64,000 nt of DNA from assembly GCA_030529365.1 (NCBI GenBank), contig JAUMXB010000002.1, positions 62,001 through 126,000 on the forward strand, read 5' to 3'. Source of the stretch: Cardiobacteriaceae bacterium (lineage in GTDB: Bacteria; Pseudomonadota; Gammaproteobacteria; Cardiobacteriales; Cardiobacteriaceae). Both the position numbers and the translations under genes were made by a program. The notes under the pieces were generated by a model. The model was given only the letters and a program-made list of their open reading frames with translations. It was not told where the DNA came from and searched no databases. Shown here in pieces: positions 14,859-21,793 of this stretch (positions are counted from its first letter, which is position 1; every line of letters starts with the position of its first letter).

Positions 14859-16088
14859 TTAGAGCGTCAGAGTTTTGAGATGATGCAGGCAGTCCTTGAG
14901 GGTTTGGGCGAGTTTCTCTTCGTTGTTGAGGATGGCGCGGATTTGTTCGTCTTCTTCACCATGGGCAAGCATGTTGCGGATTTTTCGCTGTGCATGAAAG
15001 TGATGAGAGATTTTTTTGTTGTTTTCTGCGCCGAGTTTCAGAGTTTTTAGTTTTTTAATGTAGTCCATGACTTCTTTGTTGCGTTCTGTGTATTCATCAG
15101 AGTCGAATCCGATGTGTTCGAGGATGCGTTCGCAGATGGCTTCGTGGCCGTAGAGGGCGGCGCGAAGGTAGTCTTTGTGTTTGAGGGCTTGTTCGGCCAT
15201 GTGGAAGCGCTGGTGCCAAGGGGGGCTGTTCTTGTCGAGGCTGAGGCGCTGGTGCAGGGTGGGGCGAATGAGGGAGAGGAGTTCGCTGTCGGGTTCTTTG
15301 CCGAGGAGGGCAAGGAAGTTCTGGATTTTGTCGCGGCTTTGGCGGAGGTTGTGGGTTTGTTCGGCAAAGGCGGCTTGCTTGAGAATGCGGATGGCAGCTT
15401 CGCTGATGCCGATATTTTCGAGGATGGGAGCGAAGACGGCGATGTTGCCGCTGTAGTCGTACACGGCGAGTGCGTTTTGCCATTGGTTGATGATTTGCAG
15501 GCCGTCCAGGCGCATGACGGGGGTTTTGTCGTTGGGAGATGGCGGGGTGAGGTCGAGGGCGCCGTAGTAGATGCCTTCGATGCGGGTGCTGCGCAGGGTG
15601 GGGAGGAGGTTGGCGACTTGTTCGATGAGCATGGGGAGGTGGCGCAGGCCGTGGGTGACGTCGAGGATGGCGCTGTCTCCCGGGGCGAAGTGGCCGAGGA
15701 TTTGGCTGATGGTGGCGGTTTGTTCGGCTTCGGTTTTGCCGTAGGGGATGAGCTGGCAGTGGATGTGCTTGCCGAGTTGGCGGCTGGCGGCTTGGGCAAG
15801 AGGTTCGAGATGTTCGGTGCTGACGGCATCCTGGCTTTGCGCTTCGATGAGGGCAAGGAGGGCTTCTTCGTGGCAGGTGAGGCCGATTTGCTGGAAGAGG
15901 TTGTCCCACATGCTGGCACTGGTGCCGAGGATGATGAGTTGGTCGCTTTGGATGTGGCGATCAAGGGCGAGGCCGATGTAGGCGGTTTCGATGATGGTGC
16001 CACCGTGCGGGGTGAAGTCGTAGCGGGCTTTGCGATAGTCGCCGTTTTGCTGGGCTTTGCCGAGGAGGGTGATGAGTTTGCGGGGCAT
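14859..16088 (-). CDS. CARF-HEPN ribonuclease of the Csx2/TM1812 (Csx1-like) family
   Basis: Predicted RNase switched on by cyclic oligoadenylate made by Cas10 during phage infection; 409 residues. The N-terminal CARF half shows LIILGTSASMWDNL near residue 51 and the ligand-site motif DVTHGLRHLPM at about 143-153, typical of TM1812 proteins. The C-terminal HEPN domain has RNMLAHG, an R-x4-H catalytic motif at R371 and H376. Length and both motifs are intact. The gene follows the Csx16 fusion by 15 bp with an AAGGA ribosome site, at the distal end of the type III operon. HEPN proteins of this class degrade RNA broadly in the cell, causing dormancy. Confidence 0.92.
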   Translation of the reverse strand: MPRKLITLLGKAQQNGDYRKARYDFTPHGGTIIETAYIGLALDRHIQSDQLIILGTSASMWDNLFQQIGLTCHEEALLALIEAQSQDAVSTEHLEPLAQAASRQLGKHIHCQLIPYGKTEAEQTATISQILGHFAPGDSAILDVTHGLRHLPMLIEQVANLLPTLRSTRIEGIYYGALDLTPPSPNDKTPVMRLDGLQIINQWQNALAVYDYSGNIAVFAPILENIGISEAAIRILKQAAFAEQTHNLRQSRDKIQNFLALLGKEPDSELLSLIRPTLHQRLSLDKNSPPWHQRFHMAEQALKHKDYLRAALYGHEAICERILEHIGFDSDEYTERNKEVMDYIKKLKTLKLGAENNKKISHHFHAQRKIRNMLAHGEEDEQIRAILNNEEKLAQTLKDCLHHLKTLTL

Positions 16089-16103
16089 GGGTTTTCCTTG
16101 GGG

Positions 16104-16886
16104 TTAAATGGCCTGGATATGAAAGCGTTTGAGGCTGACGCCCATGCGGGTCATGTCTGTGGCGCTGTATTCGCTGCCGCGCTTATCGGCTTTCTGTGGG
16201 ATTTGCAGGAAGTAGAAAGCGGCTCCACGGGCGCAGATGGCAGCAGCGAGGTGCACGGGGAGGGTGCCGAGTACGGTGTCGCCGGGTTGGATGTCTTCAG
16301 GGTTGAGGTGGGAGACGATGTGGTCGATGTGCCAGCCGGGCTGTTGTTTGATCCAGTCGATGGCGCCCGGGTGGCGGGAGATGAACCAGGTTTTGCCTGA
16401 GTGGGTTGGTTGGGGGCGGAATTTGTCGAGTTCGTCGGGGTGATCAAGGTAGATGGGCAGTTCGTTGCGTTCGCCGTTGCGCACGGCGGCAACGGCACCA
16501 AGGAATTCGGGTGTGGCAAGGTAGGGGATGTTGTAGCTTGCGGTGCTGCTGTCGCTCAGGATGCCCTTGATTTCCTGGCGGGTGCACAGGGTGCGGGGGA
16601 TGGCGATGCAGTGGCTGGCGGCGGGGGCGTTGCGCAGTTGCAGGCAGAGGGTGACGGTTTCGCGGTCGAGTTGTTGGCGGCGGCGCTGGGTGAGGTAGTT
16701 GGCGAGGGAGAAGTAGAGGGTGAGGGGGAGGACGAAGACGTTGGCGATGCTGAGGGTGATGTCGATGAAGCCGGCATGGCTGCGGTAGAGGGCGCCATGG
16801 CGCCAGGCGACTATCAGCAGGAACAGGTAGGGAATGACGATGAGGATGGCGGCTGTTAACAGGGGGCGGCGCGGTTTTTCAGGCAT
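16104..16886 (-). CDS. csx16: membrane-anchored Csx16 (VVA1548-family) fusion protein
   Basis: A 260-residue two-part protein. Two hydrophobic helices (about residues 11-30 and 42-65) are followed by a linker of roughly 95 residues containing a SYNIPYLATPEFLGAVAAV segment. The C-terminal 98 residues are a recognisable Csx16 domain (TWFISRHPGAIDWIKQQ, VSHLNPEDIQPGDTVLGTLP, AAAICARGAAFYFL). Csx16 usually occurs alone as about 100 residues in type III loci, and recent work groups it with ring nucleases that destroy cyclic oligoadenylate. The membrane part is unusual. It overlaps the end of cas6 by 8 bp, so expression is coupled. Either a membrane-tethered off-switch or a membrane effector is possible; activity is inferred only. 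Confidence 0.85.
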   Translation of the reverse strand: MPEKPRRPLLTAAILIVIPYLFLLIVAWRHGALYRSHAGFIDITLSIANVFVLPLTLYFSLANYLTQRRRQQLDRETVTLCLQLRNAPAASHCIAIPRTLCTRQEIKGILSDSSTASYNIPYLATPEFLGAVAAVRNGERNELPIYLDHPDELDKFRPQPTHSGKTWFISRHPGAIDWIKQQPGWHIDHIVSHLNPEDIQPGDTVLGTLPVHLAAAICARGAAFYFLQIPQKADKRGSEYSATDMTRMGVSLKRFHIQAI

Positions 16887-17826
16887 GGGGGGTGTCCAGT
16901 GTGTAGCGGCCAAGACCGAAGGTGGTGTTTTTGCCGAGATGCAGCCATTGGCCGATTTGCAGGGCGCGGCTGTGTTCAGGGGTGAGGTTGGCAAGGTGCC
17001 AGTGTCCCATGAGGCCGCCGAGTTGCATGCTTTGCTTTTGGCGGTTGGAGTAGCGGGTCCAGTCGTGCCAGTGGAGGTCGTGATGGCTTTCGACTTCGGC
17101 AGCGCGGGCTTTGAGGGCGGCAAAGTCGGCTTGCGGAGTGAGGTTGAAATGGAGCTGGCAAACGAGTGAGAGGCGGCGCAGCATGTGGGTGAGGAGGGTT
17201 TGCGCGTCGATGCGGTGGGTGCCGAGGGCTGTGCCGTTTTGTTGCAGGCGCAGGGGGGTGCGCAGGTGGAGGGTGAGGGTGTTTGGGGTTTCTGAGGGGA
17301 GGCGGATGGTATTGGCATGTTCTTCCACGCGCTCGCCGTCGTAGATGCTGTACCAGTGGTTATCGCGTTCGATGGCGATGTCTGCAAGTTCGCCCTGGCC
17401 GTGGGCGATGCCGTCCCTGCCGCGGAATGCCTGCTGCCAGGCGTAGCTGATGAGGGGGAGGTAATGGCGGGCCTGGCCAAGGAGCACCATGTCGAACTGG
17501 TAGCGGCTGCCGGGCAGGTAGTCGCGGCTTTCGCCAAAGGCGACGGGTTCGATGAGGTAGGGGGGCGGGATGGTGGCCGGGTTGGCAAGGCCGATGTCGG
17601 GGCGCGGGGCGGGCTCGAAGAGCTGCGCGTAGGGGCTGCTCGCAAGGAGTTCGGGCACGATTTTGTGGGCGCGGGGGACGCTGGCGCGGCGCAGGGCATG
17701 GCCGAAGGCACCGCGCAGGGCGGAGCCGGCATAGACAGGGGCGCGCAGGGTGCGGGTGATGGTGAAGGTGTAGCGGTAGCGGGCGATGGGGAGCTCGTCC
17801 GGCAGGGCAAGGATATTGTGGTTCAT
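16879..17826 (-). CDS. cas6: CRISPR RNA endonuclease Cas6
   Basis: Cuts the array transcript inside each repeat to give crRNAs with an 8-nt repeat tag. About 315 residues from the ATG at 17826; an in-frame ATG at 17844 is also possible but lies inside the dispersed element. The C-terminal part carries the Cas6 glycine-rich RNA-binding loop, GLLMGHWHLANL followed by IGQWLHLGKNTTFGLGRYTL at the very end, and the N-terminal part has a YAGSALRGAFGHALRR helix. The repeat in this locus has a 6-bp hairpin suited to such an enzyme. A three-core AAGCGCTT element of about 120 bp separates the gene from csm5. Confidence 0.9.
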   Translation of the reverse strand: MNHNILALPDELPIARYRYTFTITRTLRAPVYAGSALRGAFGHALRRASVPRAHKIVPELLASSPYAQLFEPAPRPDIGLANPATIPPPYLIEPVAFGESRDYLPGSRYQFDMVLLGQARHYLPLISYAWQQAFRGRDGIAHGQGELADIAIERDNHWYSIYDGERVEEHANTIRLPSETPNTLTLHLRTPLRLQQNGTALGTHRIDAQTLLTHMLRRLSLVCQLHFNLTPQADFAALKARAAEVESHHDLHWHDWTRYSNRQKQSMQLGGLMGHWHLANLTPEHSRALQIGQWLHLGKNTTFGLGRYTLDTPHA

Positions 17827-17942
17827 GATGAGAAAATTTCCCATTCTGAAGCGCTTGGAGTGAGAAAAAACAACGATATAAAGCGCTTAATATAGTAGTT
17901 TTTTATCGTCATAAGCGCTTCTTTATGAGAAATTTTCTCATA
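17823..17942. repeat. AAGCGCTT dispersed palindromic element, copy 5 (three cores)
   Basis: Cores at 17849, 17881 and 17913, exactly 32 bp apart, ending in the arm GAGAAATTTTCTCAT. It is the longest copy in the window and the only one inside the CRISPR operon, between csm5 and cas6. Confidence 0.85.
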
Positions 17943-17956
17943 TGGGGCGAGCGGGG

Positions 17957-19615
17957 TCATGCTTCGCCCCGCAGGGTTTTCAGGATGCTTTTCAGCCCGG
18001 TTTCCTTTTTGCCGGTGATGAGCCCTTTGCAGGCGTTTTGCAGGGTTTTGAGCGAGGCTTTTTCGGCAAGGCGCTTTTGCGCGGCGCTGTCGAGTTCGCT
18101 CGCGGCCTGTTGCAGGGTGTCGATGATGTGGCTGTAGAGGGTGTTGTTTTTTTCCTGATTGCGTTCGGAGAAGGTTTTGCTGTGTTCGGCAAGGCTTGCC
18201 AGAAGTTCTGCGGCAATGCGTTCTTCGGGGGGCAGAGCAGCGATGCGGGCTTTTTCCGCTTCGATGGCTGCTTTTTCACAGGCTTCGCGCTCGGCTCGTT
18301 CGGCGGCTTCGCGCGCTTGCTGTGCCTGTGCCTCGGCGGCTTGTTCGAGCGCGGCCTGGCGCTTTTCATGCAGCGCGGCGATTTGTGCTTGCGCGGCGGC
18401 AAGTTGCTCGCCATTTTTTGTGCACCATGTTTGCAGGGCGGGGTTGTCGGATTGCGGGTCGATTTCGATCAGCGACCAACCGAAGGGGAGGAGGTTGTGG
18501 TCGGCATGGTTGGATGGCGAGGCGAGCCAGAGGGTTTTGGTGGTTTTTTCATAAGTCGCCCTTGCGCCCCTGGCTCCCATGATTTTGATTTGCGCATATT
18601 TTTCGAGCGTTTTGCTTTCCGCGCCGCCATTCTTGCCAAGGCGGACGAGGAGGATTTGTCCGCTTTCCAGTTGCGCTTTCAGGGCGTTTAAAAGCTGGTG
18701 GGTGCTGGTGAGCCATTGTTCATTGACAAGGCGGCGTTCGGCGAGGATGTGCGCTTCCTTGAGAAATCGGGGAAGATGGTAGCGGTTGCTGGCGATGGCA
18801 AGTTCGGCAAGGGAAAGCTGGCGTTGGGCAGGCAGGTTTTGCTGCGGATTTTTGATATGGGGTTTGTGGTCAAGGATAAGGTTTTGCAGGGTGCATTCGC
18901 CACGGAAGGCGCGATATTGCCCATGCAGGATGGTTTCGCGGCGGCCGGTGACGCCTTTTCCCGTGACGATTCGGCCATCTTTGACGATGCGTTTTTTCTT
19001 GTGGTTGGTGGCGTACTGGATATGGGTGGCGATGTGGCCGCAGGCGCTGAAGTCGGCGGGCTTGAAGAGGCGCAGGAGGTCGGTGGCAAAGCTGCCCAGA
19101 TAGTCGCGTTCAAATTGCGCGGCTATTCTGGCGTCAGGCTTTTCACCTTTGTGATCTACGCTTTTTTCTTCGAGCAGCGCGGTGCGGATGCAGCCTTTGA
19201 GGGCACTGCCAGGGATGTAGGGCGCGTGAGTTTGCGGATTGGTGGCGGTGCGCTCGATCTGGAAACGGTTCAGGACCTGACGATGACTGTTTTCACGTTG
19301 CACCACTTCGCCGAAATTATCCGCGTACTCTTTGTTCAGGGCGTTGCTGGTGCTACTGATGCTGTGAGCAACAGCGATAAAGGGCTCGGGATATTTTCGG
19401 AAAAAACGCTGGATGGCTTGCAGGTCGGCACGTTTGCCAGCTTCAAGGAGATCGTTGCGCTGGGCGGGCGTGAGGATGGCCTGCGCTGGATTGAAAGCAT
19501 AGAGAATGCTGTCAGCGATGACGTAGTTGGTGGGTTCGTAGTCTTCGCCGGTACCAAGATGCAGGGGCGAAAGGGGGGTGAGATGCAGTGTGTGGCGGCT
19601 CAAGAAGGCGGTCAT
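17957..19615 (-). CDS. csm5: type III-A RAMP protein Csm5 with a long C-terminal extension
   Basis: End-capping RAMP subunit of the Csm complex, needed for crRNA 3' maturation. The N-terminal RAMP marks are LTPLSPLHLGTGEDYEPTNYV at the start and PYIPGSALKGCIRTALLEEK near residue 132. The family core is usually about 350-400 residues. This protein has 552 because the last 155 residues form an Ala/Glu/Gln-rich coiled coil (about residues 400-460) plus a Lys-rich tail ending in a GLITGKKETGLKSILK segment. The start overlaps the stop of csm4 by 4 bp (ATGA). The extension may recruit a nuclease or bind RNA; that is inference. Confidence 0.9.
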   Translation of the reverse strand: MTAFLSRHTLHLTPLSPLHLGTGEDYEPTNYVIADSILYAFNPAQAILTPAQRNDLLEAGKRADLQAIQRFFRKYPEPFIAVAHSISSTSNALNKEYADNFGEVVQRENSHRQVLNRFQIERTATNPQTHAPYIPGSALKGCIRTALLEEKSVDHKGEKPDARIAAQFERDYLGSFATDLLRLFKPADFSACGHIATHIQYATNHKKKRIVKDGRIVTGKGVTGRRETILHGQYRAFRGECTLQNLILDHKPHIKNPQQNLPAQRQLSLAELAIASNRYHLPRFLKEAHILAERRLVNEQWLTSTHQLLNALKAQLESGQILLVRLGKNGGAESKTLEKYAQIKIMGARGARATYEKTTKTLWLASPSNHADHNLLPFGWSLIEIDPQSDNPALQTWCTKNGEQLAAAQAQIAALHEKRQAALEQAAEAQAQQAREAAERAEREACEKAAIEAEKARIAALPPEERIAAELLASLAEHSKTFSERNQEKNNTLYSHIIDTLQQAASELDSAAQKRLAEKASLKTLQNACKGLITGKKETGLKSILKTLRGEA

Positions 19616-20607
19616 GGGGTGGGCTCCTCGAAGTCGAGCGTGAAGGGGAGAACAGGGGCATAACCCTGGTGCACGGCTTGCGGCTGGCTCGCCGAGATGC
19701 CAGCAATGCCCTGGCCAATGAAGGGATGGTGCGGAGCGGGGCTGAAGACGGCAGCGGTTTGCGCCATCAGTACGGGCTTTTTGAAAGGCTGGCCGGCCGT
19801 GGCCTGCACATTGCCGTGGCGTCCAAAGCGGGTGAGGGTGTTGTAGTAGCTGTGCGCGGCGTCGTATCCCAAGCCTTGCGGACAGGAGGCGGCAAGTGTC
19901 ATGCAGGCATTGCCTTGCGTGCGGGCGAGGGTGCCGGTCGCGGCGAGTTCGATCAGGGTGTATTTGCCCAAGCCCACGCTGGCATCGCGGCCATAGCCGG
20001 TGCAGCCGATATTGGCGAGGAGAACGCGCAGTTCGTCGCAGGAAATGCGCGATTCATCAAGCAGCAGGTAGATTTGCCAGCGGCTGCCCGGTGCATACCA
20101 GATTTGTTCGCTTTCATAAGGGGCAAAGCCGTTTTCGCCAGTGGTGCCAGTTTGGCGGTTGATGCTGTTGTGCGGCTGGCTGTGGGCACTGCGCAGGTGG
20201 CGATTCTTGTCTTTGTATCCGGTTTCGCCGTGCTTTTCTTTTTTCCGGGCGGCCAGCTCCGTGGCAAGATCGGCGTCGCTTTTGGCGTGCTGCTGCCATT
20301 CGCGCACGGGCAATGCCAGTGCGCTTTCCGGCAGCCAGACGCGTTTCTTGAGTTTCTTGCGGTCAGTTTCCGTGCCTTGCGTCCAAAAGGACGACGGCAG
20401 GGTGGGCAGCGGCAGATGGCCTTCGGGGAAAGCATCGGAGACGACGAGGAAGGGCTTGCCTTCGGTATAGCCTTGAAGGCAGTCCGTGAGGCGGGCTTCG
20501 CCGTATTGTTCGGCGATGGCCCAGCAGAGTTGCCCGAAGAGCGTATCGCCGACCAGAGGCGTGCCGAAGGCGGTTTGCGGTTCGAGGGTGAGTTTGAGCG
20601 CTTGCAT
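19612..20607 (-). CDS. csm4: type III-A RAMP protein Csm4
   Basis: RAMP subunit that holds the 5' tag of the crRNA and contacts Cas10; 331 residues from the ATG at 20607. It shows the Cas5-like start LTLEPQTAFGTPLVGDTLFGQLCWAI, an internal SAHSQPHNSINRQTGTTGE segment, and a glycine-rich CTGYGRDASVGLGKYTLIE loop near residue 215, as expected for Csm4. An upstream in-frame Met would overlap csm3 deeply and is not used. The gene starts 4 bp after csm3 and overlaps csm5 by 4 bp, so the csm genes form a tightly coupled operon. Confidence 0.92.
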   Translation of the reverse strand: MQALKLTLEPQTAFGTPLVGDTLFGQLCWAIAEQYGEARLTDCLQGYTEGKPFLVVSDAFPEGHLPLPTLPSSFWTQGTETDRKKLKKRVWLPESALALPVREWQQHAKSDADLATELAARKKEKHGETGYKDKNRHLRSAHSQPHNSINRQTGTTGENGFAPYESEQIWYAPGSRWQIYLLLDESRISCDELRVLLANIGCTGYGRDASVGLGKYTLIELAATGTLARTQGNACMTLAASCPQGLGYDAAHSYYNTLTRFGRHGNVQATAGQPFKKPVLMAQTAAVFSPAPHHPFIGQGIAGISASQPQAVHQGYAPVLPFTLDFEEPTP

Positions 20608-20611
20608 GGCA

Positions 20612-21313
20612 TCAACCGAAGGGTTTGATTTGCGCGAAGGCTTCGCTGAGGTCTTTGCCGTCGAGCATGAGGTTTGCAAAGCGGATCTTGCCGTAGCCGC
20701 GCGAACCGGAGCCGCCGAGGCTGTCCCATTCCAGGAGCTTCAGGCCTTGCAGCAGGGTGTCGCGCAGTTCTTCCCCATCGCCTGCAAAGGCTTTCAGGGT
20801 GAGGCGGAATTTGAAGACGGCACCGGCAGGTACGCGTTCCGTCTGGCGGGGATGTTCAGCTGTGCCGGCAATGCGGTTGATGCGGTTTTCGCTTTTGGCT
20901 TCGGTAAAGGGGAGGTTATCGTGGCGCATTTGTTCGGCGTAGTTCGGGCAGAGCGGGCAATCCCAGAAGGCGAGGCGGGTGTGGCCTATCGTTTTCTGGA
21001 AATCTTCCTTGCTGTCGCCGCTGATACCGAAAAGCTGGAGGATAGGCTTGATGAGGTGCTGCTTTTCGGGAAACTCGCGATATTCTTTCTGCCCGAGCGG
21101 GTTTTCCTGCACGGCGCCGCTTTTCCATTCGAGCAGGCTTCTGATCTTGCCTTTCAGGCTGCTGCCGGGGATGTAGGGTTCGCCGGTCACGGGATGCTTG
21201 ATAACGGTGTTGTCGATACCGCCGATGTGGATTTCGCCATCGCCCGCGCCAATGTGCAGGCCGGTTTGCAGGATGAGGTCGGCTTCAAGAGTGTGGATAT
21301 TGGTCAGTTGCAT
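20612..21313 (-). CDS. csm3: type III-A backbone RNase Csm3
   Basis: Repeated backbone subunit that binds crRNA and cuts target RNA every 6 nt; 233 residues. The catalytic Asp is present in IGGIDNTVIKHP (about D34), and the RAMP motif YIPGSSLKGKIRSLLEW follows. A CPLC pair near residue 119 and a glycine-rich LGGSGSRGYGKIRF loop near 199 are also typical. The length is normal and the cleavage site intact, so target RNA cleavage should work. An AAGGA ribosome site lies before the ATG; csm2 ends 21 bp upstream. Confidence 0.95.
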   Translation of the reverse strand: MQLTNIHTLEADLILQTGLHIGAGDGEIHIGGIDNTVIKHPVTGEPYIPGSSLKGKIRSLLEWKSGAVQENPLGQKEYREFPEKQHLIKPILQLFGISGDSKEDFQKTIGHTRLAFWDCPLCPNYAEQMRHDNLPFTEAKSENRINRIAGTAEHPRQTERVPAGAVFKFRLTLKAFAGDGEELRDTLLQGLKLLEWDSLGGSGSRGYGKIRFANLMLDGKDLSEAFAQIKPFG

Positions 21314-21334
21314 GATGGTTTCCTTGTTTGCAGA

Positions 21335-21790
21335 TTATTTGCTTTCGGCGGCTTTGCGGAAGCCAAGCATGGCTTCAAAGAAGAGTTTGGCGTGGTGTAG
21401 GGTGCCGGGGTCATTTATTTGTGTGATAAGGCGATTAAAAATTTTGCAGAAATCTTCATTTACATGCTCGCGGGATTTTGCATAAGCAACTTTGGCCTTG
21501 AGCATATGAATAAAAGGGGCAGCCTTGTCATATTCTGCTTGGCGGCTTTCTTGATTGAGAGGACGATGAATTTTGCTGTCCCACATGGCAAGTTCGTCAT
21601 AAAACTTTCGTAGTTGGGTACTTTTATTATGGCTTTCATATATGGGGTTTCCGTCTCTATCATGTTGCAGTCTTCCCTGCCTATCCCTTTTCTGATGGGG
21701 ATGAATGTACTTTGCGGCCTCTTCGGCAATATCGGAAAAAATGGCAGGGTTTCTGTCGATATCCTTCAGGGTGATTTTTTGCAGATCCAT
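21335..21790 (-). CDS. csm2: type III-A small subunit Csm2
   Basis: Small helical subunit of 151 residues forming the inner filament of the Csm complex. The helix NKSTQLRKFYDELAMWDSK near residue 54, PFIHMLKAKVAYAKSR near 92, and a final CKIFNRLITQIN helix are characteristic of Csm2. A charged, Gln/Asp/Arg-rich segment (about residues 30-50) precedes the core. It starts 3 bp after the cas10 stop. Its presence, rather than Cmr5, fixes the subtype as III-A. Confidence 0.93.
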   Translation of the reverse strand: MDLQKITLKDIDRNPAIFSDIAEEAAKYIHPHQKRDRQGRLQHDRDGNPIYESHNKSTQLRKFYDELAMWDSKIHRPLNQESRQAEYDKAAPFIHMLKAKVAYAKSREHVNEDFCKIFNRLITQINDPGTLHHAKLFFEAMLGFRKAAESK

Positions 21791-21793
21791 GAC

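Noticed and set aside
16887-17810. Upstream extension of the Csx16 frame into the cas6 region
   Set aside because: This Ser/Pro/Ala-rich part is cas6 read in another frame. The true start is the ATG at 16886, where the membrane helices begin.
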